From the NCBI GenBank assembly GCA_023227825.1, contig JALOCJ010000002.1, forward strand, positions 186,001 through 250,000: a stretch of 64,000 nucleotides of DNA, read 5' to 3'. The notes under the pieces were generated by a model. That model saw nothing but the letters and a program-made list of their open reading frames with translations, made no database searches and was not told where the DNA came from. Numbering within the stretch: position 1 is the first letter of the stretch; every line of letters starts with the position of its first letter. Both the position numbers and the translations under genes were made by a program. This document shows positions 1 to 9,237 of this stretch, piece after piece. This stretch comes from Candidatus Cloacimonas sp. Its GTDB lineage: Bacteria; Cloacimonadota; Cloacimonadia; Cloacimonadales; Cloacimonadaceae.

Positions 1-1019
1 TGCAGGGAAACAGGACAATCTAAGGAAGAAGCAATATTAAAACACTCAAAAGCAGAATCAATGTCCTTTTCCTTTTTATAAATAAAACCCAAGTCACGCA
101 GCACATCTTTATCCACTATTCCAACCGAAAGCATATCCACTAAAATGTTTTTAGCAATGTCAATACGATTCTGGCTTTGATACAACATCGCCAAAGAATG
201 ATAATCAATCCGATTGTCCATTCCCCCTTGAGGAGGGTAACTGACACTGTTACAAATAAGGGTAAAAAGGGCAGCCGTATGTAAAATGTCCGTGTGATTA
301 TGTAAAAAAACCCTTTGCATAAGCTCCGGATTGCCATTTAACAAAAAACTGAAATAGGTCTGCGGAATTTCGCCTCCTTCAATATCCAGTTCTTTGTCTC
401 TAATTTGACCCAGAATGTAAAACTCTATGGTTTCCAGGGCACAGGAAGGAAGTTTGTTTCTCCATAAACGACGGGCAAGATGAAGTAAATCCAGATGCTC
501 CATTGCTCTTAAATTAAGCCAAATTTGATGATAGAGCAAACGGGATTCCAACACGGGAACATCAAAGGTCTTACCGTTAAAAGTAATCAGTAAGGACTTT
601 TCGTTTATCAGTTCTATCAAGCGATCAAAAGAATTAACTTCCGCTTCAGGATCGGGTAAAAAAACCTGCTCCACAACAAAGCTCTCATTTATATAATACC
701 CCAAACCAATCATAAAAGCAAAAATGCCGTTACTGCGTAATCCGGTGGTCTCCAAATCCAGAAAAAGGATATCTTCTTTTGTCCGTTCTTTGCTTTTATC
801 TAAATTTGCCCAATTGAGAACAACCTCCGGCAGGATTTCAGGATAAAGAGGTAATCCCTCAATTTCTGTTTCCAGGGGATATGCTTTTTTAGTATAGAAA
901 TAGGGGTCTTCCGGGTGAGCGGAAAATTCTCCTTCTATAGAATGTTTTAATGTTTCTCGTAATAGTTCTTTCAGTTCTGAGGTGTAAAACTCTCTATCCT
1001 GATTCATATCCTGTATCAT
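1..1019 (-). CDS. YprB-like RNase H-fold nuclease with TPR-like tail (3' end outside window)
   Basis: The reading frame is open from the ATG at 1019 down to the window edge, so the C-terminus is missing. Residues 86-94 read FLDLETTGL, the D-x-E motif of DEDD-type exonucleases (D88, E90). A second motif, LITFNGKTFDVP, and a third, HNHTDILHTAAL, follow with the spacing of the YprB family (RNase_H_2 type). The part near the window edge (YHSLAMLYQSQNRIDIAKNI and beyond) looks like TPR helices, as in Bacillus YprB. The start is supported by GAGGAAAATT just ahead of the ATG; a second ATG four codons in is possible. Metal-dependent nuclease activity is inferred from the motifs; the substrate is not known. 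The gene reads away from the neighbouring MFS transporter, across a repeat-filled spacer. Confidence 0.8.
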   Translation of the reverse strand, partial: MIQDMNQDREFYTSELKELLRETLKHSIEGEFSAHPEDPYFYTKKAYPLETEIEGLPLYPEILPEVVLNWANLDKSKERTKEDILFLDLETTGLRSNGIFAFMIGLGYYINESFVVEQVFLPDPEAEVNSFDRLIELINEKSLLITFNGKTFDVPVLESRLLYHQIWLNLRAMEHLDLLHLARRLWRNKLPSCALETIEFYILGQIRDKELDIEGGEIPQTYFSFLLNGNPELMQRVFLHNHTDILHTAALFTLICNSVSYPPQGGMDNRIDYHSLAMLYQSQNRIDIAKNILVDMLSVGIVDKDVLRDLGFIYKKEKDIDSAFECFNIASSLDCPVSL

Positions 1020-1398
1020 AATTTTCCTCTTCTAAACCAGAAAGTATAAATAGGTAGTTTTGTCAAGGGGGCAAGAGGTCGAGAGGTCAAGGGGTCAAGA
1101 GGTCGAGAGGTCGAGAGGTCAAGAGGTCGAGAGGTCGAGAGGTCGAGAGGTCAAGAGGTCTATGAGGTCAAGAGGTTTGGATAAAAAGCTCTCTGCCCTC
1201 TGCCCTCTGCCCTCTGCCCTCTGCCCTCTGCCCTCCGCCCTCCGCTCTCTGCCCTCTCAACCATTTTCTTTGTATTTTACAATGCTCATCCTTTGTTTCC
1301 TTTTTCCCTTCAACATAACTATGGAAACTTCTTTCTGCTGAAAATCTCTGGACAAGAACAGCCCCTTCAAGATAATGAATAATAAAGGAACAAAGCAG
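1020..1398. repeat. Spacer with two tandem simple-repeat arrays (8-bp and 7-bp units)
   Basis: About 1075-1165 holds some 11-12 copies of an 8-bp unit GAGGTC(G/A)A. About 1189-1258 holds a 7-bp unit CCCTCTG in roughly nine copies with a few substitutions. Neither period is a multiple of three, so open frames through here on either strand are products of the repeat and not genes. The 8-bp array reappears in the opposite orientation at 57696-57791. Confidence 0.9.
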
Positions 1399-2781
1399 AT
1401 GCATAACAAAGATAAAAAGCAGAAACATAGTCGTCTTAGAACCAGTTTTAAAACCTCCATAACGGAAGGTATTTTTGCTCAGATATACGGTAATCTTTCT
1501 GCCATCGGTTCTTCCTTTATAGTAAAGCTGATGGTAATTTTAGACGCTTCGCCAATGCATTACAGTTTGCTAAGTGCTATAGGTCAGGTTTCTGCCATTT
1601 GGCAACCTTTGGGAGTAGCTGTTACGCATAAACTGAAGGAACATAAATCTACCTGTATAAAAATAACTGCAATCGGGCGTTTTTTAACCATCTTTTTAGG
1701 GCTGTCTTTACTTTTTAATAATAAGTTACAGGGAATCTGGTTTGTGCTTATACTGCTTTTTTTCAGTGCCGGCTTACAATCTTTGGGAGCAAATATTTGG
1801 ATTGCCTGGATTAGTGATTTGATTCCTCTATCCTTACGGGGACGCTTTTTCTCCAGACGCAATCAAATTTTAATTGGAATTGGCTTAATAGTTAGCTACA
1901 TTTTCAGTTTTCATATAGACCTTTTTGAATCAGCCAAAGGTGCATTCAAACTTGGCTATATACACTTTTTGGGAGCGGAAAAATTCTTTCTGCCACAAAA
2001 TCAGCCCTGGTTTTTAGCCGGTGTATATGTTTTTGCTTCGCTTATGGGTTTAATTGGTTTATATTTTCTGAACCGTCAACCGGAAAGCCCTTTGCCTTCT
2101 GTTCAGGAACAGCGTTTACGGGAGCGTTATTTTGCTCCTGTAAAAGATAAAAACTTCCGTCTGCTGTCCGTTTTTGGAATCTGGTGGATGTTTGCTATTG
2201 GAGTTGGCAGTCCTTTTTGGGGACCTTTTATGATGAAGAAACTCTCTATGAGCTTGTTTGAAATCCAAATTTACAATACAATAAGTGTATTATCTTCACT
2301 TTTGTCTTACCAATTTTGGGGTCGTTTTATAGATAAAAACGGCAATAAAACGGCTATGCAGATATGTATTGCCTTAGGAGGATTAAATCCAATGCTGTGG
2401 CTTTTTACCAATGCAGGAAATTATTCTATTTTATGGCTGGAAGCACTTAGTTCGGGTTTTATGTGGGCTGGAACAGGAATTATAACTACCAATTTTGTTC
2501 TTTCGGTAGCTGTTAAAGGCAGGGAACAGGTTTATTCCGGAATTTATGGAGCTATAACAGGATTGGCAATGATGCTTTCCACCCTTGCCTGTGGAATATT
2601 TTATCCTTCTTCAATTACTATTGGTAAAAGAATTTTAGAGCCCGAGCAGGTAATTTTCGGAATCGGAGGAATTATGCGCTGGCTAAGTTTTATTCCTTTG
2701 TTTTTTGTAGTGGAAAAAAGAAATGTGCCTTTGCCTAAAGCATTACTTGCGCTTATTAAACCTCATTCCAAAAAGTGCTGA
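1399..2781 (+). CDS. Major facilitator superfamily transporter
   Basis: A 460-residue very hydrophobic protein with about 12 membrane segments in two halves, separated by a charged central loop near residues 235-260 (RQPESPLPSVQEQRLRERY). The loop between early helices contains LIPLSLRGRFFSRRNQ, an MFS-like basic turn. No substrate can be read from the sequence. The frame is open from an ATG at 1375, but AAGGAAC nine bases before the ATG at 1399 favours the later start. It converges with the DUF975-type gene: the two stop codons are only 7 bp apart and I see no terminator hairpin between them. Assignment to MFS is fairly safe; anything more specific would be a guess. Confidence 0.75.
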   Translation: MHNKDKKQKHSRLRTSFKTSITEGIFAQIYGNLSAIGSSFIVKLMVILDASPMHYSLLSAIGQVSAIWQPLGVAVTHKLKEHKSTCIKITAIGRFLTIFLGLSLLFNNKLQGIWFVLILLFFSAGLQSLGANIWIAWISDLIPLSLRGRFFSRRNQILIGIGLIVSYIFSFHIDLFESAKGAFKLGYIHFLGAEKFFLPQNQPWFLAGVYVFASLMGLIGLYFLNRQPESPLPSVQEQRLRERYFAPVKDKNFRLLSVFGIWWMFAIGVGSPFWGPFMMKKLSMSLFEIQIYNTISVLSSLLSYQFWGRFIDKNGNKTAMQICIALGGLNPMLWLFTNAGNYSILWLEALSSGFMWAGTGIITTNFVLSVAVKGREQVYSGIYGAITGLAMMLSTLACGIFYPSSITIGKRILEPEQVIFGIGGIMRWLSFIPLFFVVEKRNVPLPKALLALIKPHSKKC

Positions 2782-2788
2782 GTTTAAA

Positions 2789-3433
2789 TTATTCTTCCTC
2801 AAGCGGTTTACTGACTACTTCTTCAAAAGTAACATCAACAACTGGTTCCACAATTGCTTCGCCTTTAATTTCATGATAGAAAATTGCTTCAGCAGTATAT
2901 ATATAACTTGCAACCCAAAGAAAACCTATACCAAAAGATAAGATACTTAATAAAATCCATCCTAAAAAGGAAAGTTCCAACAAAAAGAGCTCAGTTTTAT
3001 GACCTTTCATCATTTCTTTACTGGCTTTAATTGCTTCATTGGCTGAAAGATCGGGATTATCAGCCATTATGAAAAAAGTCATTGAATAGGCAAATGTGGC
3101 AATGATTCCAGGAATTATCAACAGTAAAGACCATAAAAAAACATAAATTATGACTAATACTCCAGCCGTAAAACTACGGGTGAAATCTCTAAAACCAGCA
3201 AACATCATTTCTACACTTATTTCTTCACCCCGAACCAGTTTCAGAAAAATAATAGCTAATCCTAATGCTAAAGGTCCTGCAATAACGAGAGAAACAACTG
3301 AACCAAGATAAGGAATTGCAGAAATTCCTAAATTAAGAATTGCTATAATAAGAATTATTAAAGCACAGGGATTGTTCCATTTCCCTTTTAAATACTCTCT
3401 GGCATTGTAACGAATTTCAGTATAGGTTAGCAT
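2789..3433 (-). CDS. DUF975-like integral membrane protein
   Basis: A 214-residue protein with about five or six hydrophobic segments, starting MLTYTEIRYNAREYLKGKW. The N-terminal amphipathic stretch, the LIIPGIIATFAYSMTFFIM segment and the ANEAIKASKEMMKGHK loop before the last membrane helices match the pattern of DUF975 proteins (uncharacterised membrane proteins). The frame extends 19 codons further upstream, but AAATGAGGTGATT directly before the ATG at 3433 is a strong ribosome-binding site, so the shorter form is chosen. The last residues are acidic (FEEVVSKPLEEE). Function is unknown; it lies alone, convergent with the MFS gene. Confidence 0.7.
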   Translation of the reverse strand: MLTYTEIRYNAREYLKGKWNNPCALIILIIAILNLGISAIPYLGSVVSLVIAGPLALGLAIIFLKLVRGEEISVEMMFAGFRDFTRSFTAGVLVIIYVFLWSLLLIIPGIIATFAYSMTFFIMADNPDLSANEAIKASKEMMKGHKTELFLLELSFLGWILLSILSFGIGFLWVASYIYTAEAIFYHEIKGEAIVEPVVDVTFEEVVSKPLEEE

Positions 3434-3700
3434 AATCACCTCATTTTTTTCTTTATTATTATTAAATTTCCATCCCTTATCTGCTGTCAAGTATTTTCTG
3501 CCCTTTAATGATTAACTGGATTGGCTCCTTAATTTTAGTCCGCTATTTTCAGGGTAACATATTAAATTCATTCTTCTTTTTTTTATTTTTCCTTAGTTCA
3601 TCTTGCTACTTTGCTACTTTGCTAACTTACTATTCCCAAATTTCTCTTGCCAAAAAAACAGAGCGGGAATACAAGGAAAAAAAATAACAGGGAGAGAGAA

Positions 3701-4642
3701 ATGACATATTTATATGTAGTAATCGTGTTTGCGATTCTGATCCTGGCTTTTATTTCCAGGGGAATGATTATCGTGCGTCAGGCAAGTGTTGTAATTATAG
3801 AACGCTTGGGTAAATATTATCGGACTTTGGATTCCGGAATTCATATCATTATTCCGATATTTGATAAAACCCGTCCAATTCATTGGCGTTATAACAAAAC
3901 TGATTATCGCGGAAATGTAGTAGTTGTTAATAAAGTGGAAGATAGAATTGATTTAAGGGAGAATGTGTATGATTTTCCGCGTCAAAATGTTATCACTAGT
4001 GATAATGTTTCCATTAATATCAATGCCTTACTCTATTTTCAGATTACAGACCCCTATAAAGCTGTCTATGAAATCGGCAATTTACCTGAGGCAATTGAAA
4101 AACTAACTCAGACCTCCTTGAGAAATGTAATCGGAGAACTTTCTTTGCAGGAAACTCTTACATCCCGTGATGCGATCAATGCTAAATTGCGTGATATTTT
4201 AGATGAGGCAACTGATAAATGGGGCGTGAAAGTTAACCGGGTGGAAATGCAAGAAATTTTACCTCCCGAAGAAATTAGAACTGCTATGGAAAAAGAAATG
4301 CGTGCCGAACGCGATAAAAGAGCCAAAATTTTGCAGGCAGACGGCGAACGCGAATACCAAATAAGGGTTGCCAACGGAGAAAAGCAAGCTCGTATTTTAC
4401 GAGCAGAAGGTGAAGCACAGGCAAAAATTCTGGTTGCGGACAGCGAAAAGAAAGCTATATTGTTAATTGCGGAAGCAGTGAAAGATACAAAAACTGACCC
4501 AGCTCAATTTCAAATTGCCCTTAGATATGTGGAAGCATTTAAAGAGATTGTAAAACAAGGAGACAAAACAGTTGTTTTACCCTACGAATCATCTGCCCTT
4601 TTAGGTAGTGTAAAAACGCTGGGGGACATCTTCCAAAAATGA
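3701..4642 (+). CDS. SPFH/band 7 family membrane protein (paraslipin/QmcA type)
   Basis: A 313-residue protein: one N-terminal membrane anchor (YLYVVIVFAILILAFI), then an SPFH/band-7 domain with VVIIERLGKYYRTLDSGIHI and NVITSDNVSININALLYFQI, followed by a long charged alpha-helical coiled coil rich in Ala, Glu and Lys (residues about 200-275), and a C-terminal segment ending ALLGSVKTLGDIFQK. This is the slipin/paraslipin layout, close to E. coli QmcA. Such proteins form ring-like oligomers on the membrane and often work with NfeD or proteases; no NfeD partner is next to it here. An in-frame TTG at 3647 exists, but GGGAGAGAGAA before the ATG at 3701 decides the start. Confidence 0.85.
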   Translation: MTYLYVVIVFAILILAFISRGMIIVRQASVVIIERLGKYYRTLDSGIHIIIPIFDKTRPIHWRYNKTDYRGNVVVVNKVEDRIDLRENVYDFPRQNVITSDNVSININALLYFQITDPYKAVYEIGNLPEAIEKLTQTSLRNVIGELSLQETLTSRDAINAKLRDILDEATDKWGVKVNRVEMQEILPPEEIRTAMEKEMRAERDKRAKILQADGEREYQIRVANGEKQARILRAEGEAQAKILVADSEKKAILLIAEAVKDTKTDPAQFQIALRYVEAFKEIVKQGDKTVVLPYESSALLGSVKTLGDIFQK

Positions 4643-4675
4643 TTTATTAAATACCAAGCAGCAGGGATAAGCATA

Positions 4676-4843
4676 ATGAGTAACGATGAATTAGTTAACT
4701 ATTGGCTTAAATTGTCTGAAGACATTACAGAAGAACTTGATCTTGTTACTTCTTTTAACATCAATACACGCTATCCTGATGATAAATTCTTTTTTATAAA
4801 AAATGTCCTAATGAGTTCACAAACAGGCATATCTCAATTATAG
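4676..4843 (+). pseudogene. Internally deleted HEPN-domain toxin remnant
   Basis: A 55-codon ORF whose first ~16 residues (MSNDELVNYWLKLSED) resemble the start of HEPN (PF05168) proteins, and whose remainder (LVTSFNINTRYPDDKFFF) resembles the C-terminal part of the same domain, where FNIxARYPDxK is typical. The central helices, including the segment around the usual CHLAIEKLLKAL motif, are missing. A full HEPN protein is about 120-130 residues. It lies 13 bp upstream of an intact MNT nucleotidyltransferase, the usual partner, which supports the identification. It is most likely the scar of an in-frame internal deletion that inactivated the toxin; a tiny expressed peptide cannot be excluded. 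It starts at ATG 4676. Confidence 0.65.
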
Positions 4844-4856
4844 AGGAACTATATTA

Positions 4857-5174
4857 ATGGCTACTGTCTCAAGTAAAAAAGAAATAATCAACATCCTTAA
4901 ACAGTATGCCGATGAATTAAAAAAAGAAATACACCTGGAACAGCTTTATCTTTTTGGCTCTTATGTTTCAGGGGCTGCCAATTCTGATAGCGATATAAAT
5001 GTTTTGGTTGTCTCTTCAGATTTCTCTGATGATATTATGGAAAACCAAATGCTATTACGCAGAATAAGAAGGAAGATAGACCTCAGGATTGAACCGCATC
5101 CAGTTAAAACAGAAGATTTAGAGCATAGCGTTTTATTTTCTATGATTAAAGACAAAGCCCTTAAGTTGATCTGA
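4857..5174 (+). CDS. MNT-type nucleotidyltransferase (antitoxin-like)
   Basis: A 105-residue minimal nucleotidyltransferase. The signature LFGSYVSGAANSDSDIN at residues 32-48 contains the Gly-Ser pair and the two metal-binding acids (D44 and D46); a third acid is likely in RRKIDLRIEP near residue 74. In HEPN/MNT toxin-antitoxin systems the MNT protein neutralises the HEPN RNase, in characterised cases by adding AMP to it. Here the partner gene just upstream has lost its core, so this looks like an antitoxin without its toxin, or one free to act on another HEPN protein. GAGGAAC lies ten bases before the ATG. Fold confidence is high; biological role is inferred. Confidence 0.8.
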   Translation: MATVSSKKEIINILKQYADELKKEIHLEQLYLFGSYVSGAANSDSDINVLVVSSDFSDDIMENQMLLRRIRRKIDLRIEPHPVKTEDLEHSVLFSMIKDKALKLI

Positions 5175-5548
5175 AATATTGGCTGCTGTTTCTATTTGAA
5201 GAAAGCTACTGCAATTAAAGGGGAGGTGATTTTAGCGAAAATAAGTATGATAGATGTGAATTATTAACGCTATGAGTGTATAATATAGTTTTCCTATTGA
5301 TAATGCCTAAATATTTTTCTGTCTGATGTGGATTCCCATGAAAGCAGCAGTCCGGAGATGTCTAAACAATAACACTGCCCTACAAAAAGGAAACAATTTT
5401 AGCAGCGAAAAAGAATTGGCGAAGAAAAAATTTGCCTTTCCCTTATTTTCTTATTACCTGTCCATTATTGAGAGCGGCTAAAACTATAAATTTACTTTAG
5501 GTGGTAATAAGTTAGCTTGTAATTTACCAGACCGTAACCTTTTTTATG

Positions 5549-5680
5549 CTGTGCATTATTTCCTGCCTAGTTGAATCTTTTATACTTCATTAACACTTCT
5601 TTAACGACTCTTTAACGAAGTTAAGGTATTGTTAAAGAATCGTTAAAGAGTCGTTAAAGAAATGACCAGGCAACAGGCAG
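5549..5680 (+). repeat. TTAACG-rich palindromic intergenic repeat, copy 1
   Basis: The segment runs from GCATTATTTCCTGCCTAG through several CTTTAACG units, a central TTAACGAAGTTAA palindrome and CGTTAAAGA units to GACCAGGCAACAGGCAG. The reverse complement of 63374-63495 aligns with it over about 110 bp, and the right end matches the left end of 53417-53541. Copies lie only between genes. Confidence 0.85.
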
Positions 5681-6142
5681 TTAAACTAAGTCCCCAAAGT
5701 AATTTTATAAATCAAGCGAATGACCGAAGCAGAGCTTTTGTCTGGTAATTTCATTTAGGGAAAAGCTTCTACTTTCACAAGTTTACGAGCTACGAGACCA
5801 TCAGGTAAAATATCTGTAGCCAGTTAAATTTCTTCTCTTTCTTTGCATAATGACATTTTGTTAGTCGTCATATAGTATGCTTCCTAATTTTCCATTATCA
5901 TAGGATAAAATTAATCATTATTTATGGGTTACCAATAAAAATGCTGTTTAATTCCTTATGCAGCTGTTGAATTAACTCTCTATTTTGCCACATATAGTAA
6001 AAAAGGGTAATTGCTTGTTCCTTAGTAGATTAAGTAACGACATCGTAATGTTTCCGTTGCACGGTAAATGGTTGTTTCAAGATTATAAGAAGATCAGGTA
6101 TGATAAAGTAAGGGTTTGCCAATGCAGAAATAATTTTGGAAA

Positions 6143-6210
6143 GCAGGAGTCGTCACTGACCAAAAAGCAATCAATTTCATTCAATAGCATTTGTTAGTGA
6201 GGACTCCTGC
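6143..6210. repeat. CAGGAGTCGTCA inverted-repeat element, copy 1
   Basis: An 18-bp left arm (GCAGGAGTCGTCACTGAC) and an 18-bp right arm (GTTAGTGAGGACTCCTGC) pair at 16 of 18 positions around a 32-bp loop. Related elements occur at 10741-10809, 26515-26585 and 26656-26726. One arm always carries CGT where the other carries the partner of CCT, so the mismatch is conserved. Confidence 0.85.
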
Positions 6211-6248
6211 GCAAAATGGTGGATGCGGGATAAAGCTACCGGGTAAGA

Positions 6249-9038
6249 TTAATATTTACATATTCTTTTGGTCTGTAGAACCTTACCGTCAATGCAAAGA
6301 CGGGCAAAATAAATGCCTGCGGCTACATTTTTACCTTTTGTATCACATCCATTCCAATTATATTCTACAACTTCATTTTTTGCTGAATTACCTCTAAGAG
6401 TAGTAACTTTTTGTCCTTTCAGGTTATAGATTTCAATTTTATGGTTATTGGAACGGGGAGCCTTTACTTGCAGGAGCAAATTACTGTGCATAGGATTAGG
6501 ATAAGCATAAAACAGAATCGGTTCCATTGTAGAAAGATCAGGATCATTAATGGCAACAGGTATGGAAGCAACTCCGCGATAGAGTTGATAATAATCCGGT
6601 TCTGCGTTTTCTCCTTCCGTAAACAGCATAAAAGTTACTTCCAAAGTGTTCTGCTGACGAGGTTGCAAACAAAGCTTACTTTTAGGGTGAATTTGAATTT
6701 GAGGTTCCAGAAAATCCAGTTGCCAGGTCTCTAAAGGAGTTAATGTGCCGTCATTATTTAACTTCCGAAGGTTAATTGTCCTATTGGATTCCAGAGTGGC
6801 AAGAAGAATATTTCCGTTTTCCAAAACAGCAACATCGTTCATAGCGGAAAAAACAGGTAAAGATAGAGAATTGGTAACAACATAGTTTTCACCGGTAAAA
6901 ACATTTATTTCCAGTTCCCTGCTGCTGTTTGTTTCTTTTTCCTGATGAACCAGCAGAGCATTATCAGCCAGGATATGCAAGCCGGAAATATTGCCCTGGT
7001 CTTTCGTTAGTAAGGTTAAATTCTCAATTGAGGGTAAATCTCCCGTCCGGGCAGCAAGAACATCATTGGCAGCAAAATATGCCTTATCTCCTTTACGGAC
7101 AAAACATTTACTATGAATTGGTCTATATTGCGGGATACAATCAACTTCTGTAAAACCTGTCAAGTTTTCAGTTGTACCCCAATCGCCTACTGAAATTCCC
7201 AGTTTCCAGGGATAAAAAATTGGGTGATTCGGGTCTTCAAAACCCAAACTGAAACGATTATCTGCGTGCTGAATCTTTTTATAACCAATACCTCCTCCTA
7301 ATGCACCTGGATAATTTTGTGTTCTTAAATAAATACCTGTTGGTGAATCAGTATAAGAAACGTAAGAACTTCCTCCGCAATAATCAATATCCGGATTCCA
7401 GATACCATAGTTGGAAGGATATTCTAAATCATATAAAGCTCTATGTATAAAACCGCGGCAAATTTGATTTACAGAACCCCAAAGCTGGATTTTCCCTCTT
7501 TCTAAATAAGGTTGAGCTTCGGGCCAAAGAGGATTATACCAGGGTAAATCTAATTGTGAAAGCCAGGGATTTGCAGAGGTCTGAGGATAATGATAGCGAT
7601 GTAAATCAATCCAGGTATAAAGAGAATCCCCTATGAACAAATCAGGCATTGAAGGATGCGGATGCTGATATTCAAAACTGAAAATACCGTCCTTTCTATA
7701 AGGATGATTAGGGTCCTCCTGCAAAGCATAAATATCGGCGTAATAATTGCCGGGATTATCATCAGTAAAGCAATTGGGATGAATGCGCTCTCTTGTAACA
7801 GGGTCCACATAACCGTATTTGAGCAAAACACTTTTTTCGGAAATAAGTTTAACTGAATCGTTAAGATTATTTTCAGGTGATTCTCCAGGAACCGTTCCGC
7901 TTAATAAAATCTCACCAATAATCATTATTGTATCCGCAGCACACCAAACTTGATGACCGCTAAAAGTTCCTTTGATCCAAAGTTTGGAATTTACAAAAAA
8001 ACCCCGGTTATTACAATGTCCTATAGTAGGAAGTTGTATCCAGATAGTATCACAAATTGTAAAATGATTAGTAAACAAGGGTGGTTCTTCAATATTAACG
8101 GGATAATTTGTCCAAACATCTGTAAATGTGCGATGGGGAAGAGTAATTTGTCCTACATAAGCAATGCAACTATCTCCTTGGACATCTACCAGTAAAATGC
8201 GATTGGGATCATAATTCGTAGGACCTACCAAAAGATAATTATACCTGGTAAAAAAGAAATTGGAAAATTCCAAAGGAGGTGCATTTTCTATTAAACCCCC
8301 TTGAAATACAGAATCTAAAGGAAATGCTGGTGGACTACTGTTAACATTACCTGAAATAATTACTGGCTCGTGGAAAGTAGGCCAACTATTATTTGTTCCT
8401 CCACCTACTTGTTTGATATTTATATCTGAATTACAACGAACGACACCCTGAACATCTTCATATCCGAAAAAATAGGTATTTGTCTGATTCGGACTTAAGG
8501 AATCTTTGAAATAAAGATGCACCGGCTTAAAGTGGTCCGACTCCTCCGGCTGCAAATATTGTGCCTGATCCCATTGAGGATAGGGAACTTTTAAGGCAAA
8601 TTGTCGTAAAAGTCCGTTATATTTTTCTATATAAGGACTACTTTCAAAAGTATTCCAGTTCTGAGAAATACTCCAGGAATTGCCCGAATCAAAACTTTGA
8701 GCATATTGGCTTATATGCTCTTCCCGATTATTCCAACTGACAATTATTTCTTCTGGACTGTAAAATAAAGTCGGTTCTGTATAATGAAACAAAGAACTAT
8801 CTACAATACTGCTTTGCCAGGTTTGACCTCCATCATAACTGATTTGGAAAAGAAGATGATAATACAAATTGTTATTTTCAGACCGCTGGGCTAATACATA
8901 AGCCAAGGTATCGCTTTTTGCATAACAACCAAGCTTACCGGCAAAAAAACTATCGCCCATACTATTTACCGGACCAAGCTCTGCTAAAAGAAAAGCAACA
9001 CTAAGCGCTATCAGAATGAATAAACAATACTTTTTCAT
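6249..9038 (-). CDS. Large secreted protein with T9SS-like FlgD-Ig C-terminal domain
   Basis: A 929-residue exported protein. It begins MKKYCLFILIALSVAFLLAE, a clear signal peptide, with AGGAGG five bases before the ATG at 9038. Early residues contain SYDGGQTWQSS and QSFDSGNSWSIS, sialidase/BNR-like Asp-box motifs, suggesting a beta-propeller start. The middle is aromatic-rich and unlike any domain I can name. The last ~85 residues (FYAYPNPMHSNLLLQVKAP, then IEIYNLKGQKVTTLRG and AAGIYFARL) form an FlgD-Ig-type domain of the kind used as a C-terminal sorting signal in type IX secretion-like systems. It probably ends up on or outside the outer membrane. The role is unknown. The gene stands alone between a repeat-filled spacer and the enolase gene. 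Confidence 0.8.
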   Translation of the reverse strand: MKKYCLFILIALSVAFLLAELGPVNSMGDSFFAGKLGCYAKSDTLAYVLAQRSENNNLYYHLLFQISYDGGQTWQSSIVDSSLFHYTEPTLFYSPEEIIVSWNNREEHISQYAQSFDSGNSWSISQNWNTFESSPYIEKYNGLLRQFALKVPYPQWDQAQYLQPEESDHFKPVHLYFKDSLSPNQTNTYFFGYEDVQGVVRCNSDINIKQVGGGTNNSWPTFHEPVIISGNVNSSPPAFPLDSVFQGGLIENAPPLEFSNFFFTRYNYLLVGPTNYDPNRILLVDVQGDSCIAYVGQITLPHRTFTDVWTNYPVNIEEPPLFTNHFTICDTIWIQLPTIGHCNNRGFFVNSKLWIKGTFSGHQVWCAADTIMIIGEILLSGTVPGESPENNLNDSVKLISEKSVLLKYGYVDPVTRERIHPNCFTDDNPGNYYADIYALQEDPNHPYRKDGIFSFEYQHPHPSMPDLFIGDSLYTWIDLHRYHYPQTSANPWLSQLDLPWYNPLWPEAQPYLERGKIQLWGSVNQICRGFIHRALYDLEYPSNYGIWNPDIDYCGGSSYVSYTDSPTGIYLRTQNYPGALGGGIGYKKIQHADNRFSLGFEDPNHPIFYPWKLGISVGDWGTTENLTGFTEVDCIPQYRPIHSKCFVRKGDKAYFAANDVLAARTGDLPSIENLTLLTKDQGNISGLHILADNALLVHQEKETNSSRELEINVFTGENYVVTNSLSLPVFSAMNDVAVLENGNILLATLESNRTINLRKLNNDGTLTPLETWQLDFLEPQIQIHPKSKLCLQPRQQNTLEVTFMLFTEGENAEPDYYQLYRGVASIPVAINDPDLSTMEPILFYAYPNPMHSNLLLQVKAPRSNNHKIEIYNLKGQKVTTLRGNSAKNEVVEYNWNGCDTKGKNVAAGIYFARLCIDGKVLQTKRICKY

Positions 9039-9191
9039 TGTATCCTCCTGATACATAAAATTCTTATTTTTTAAAGAAGCACTATCCGTTCCAAAACTAG
9101 TATATAGTTATCTGTTAAATAAATAGATACATCAATTTTTGCAGGTGTTCAGGAAAATTGAGAGAATAGTATGCAAGCTAGCAAAAAAAGA

Positions 9192-9225
9192 AGCCGCTGT
9201 TAAAAAGCGGCTCCTGCTTTTTTTA
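9192..9225. terminator. Bidirectional terminator between eno and the secreted-protein gene
   Basis: AGCCGCT at 9192-9198 pairs with AGCGGCT at 9206-9212 around a GTTAAAA loop. On the minus strand the hairpin is followed by a T run (the A run at 9183-9189), which terminates eno; on the plus strand CTTTTTTT follows at 9217-9224. Confidence 0.85.
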
Positions 9226-9237
9226 AGATTGACGGGT

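Larger units (their letters stand above)
5175..6248. other. Gene-free 1.07-kb spacer with two intergenic repeat elements
   Basis: No ORF here has a convincing ribosome-binding site or protein-like composition; the frames at 5985-6197 and 6191-6397 overlap repeat DNA or the antisense of the next gene. The stretch contains one TTAACG-rich palindromic element (5549-5680) and one CAGGAGTCGTCA inverted-repeat element (6143-6210), annotated separately. I see no other structure. Confidence 0.6.

Noticed and set aside
1060..1428. Open frames through the 8- and 7-bp arrays on both strands
   Set aside because: Their proteins are pure products of the repeat (period 8 residues from an 8-bp unit) and lack ribosome-binding sites.
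5985..6397. Two short plus-strand ORFs after the MNT gene
   Set aside because: No ribosome-binding site, they cover an inverted-repeat element and the antisense of the secreted-protein gene, and the proteins are not protein-like.
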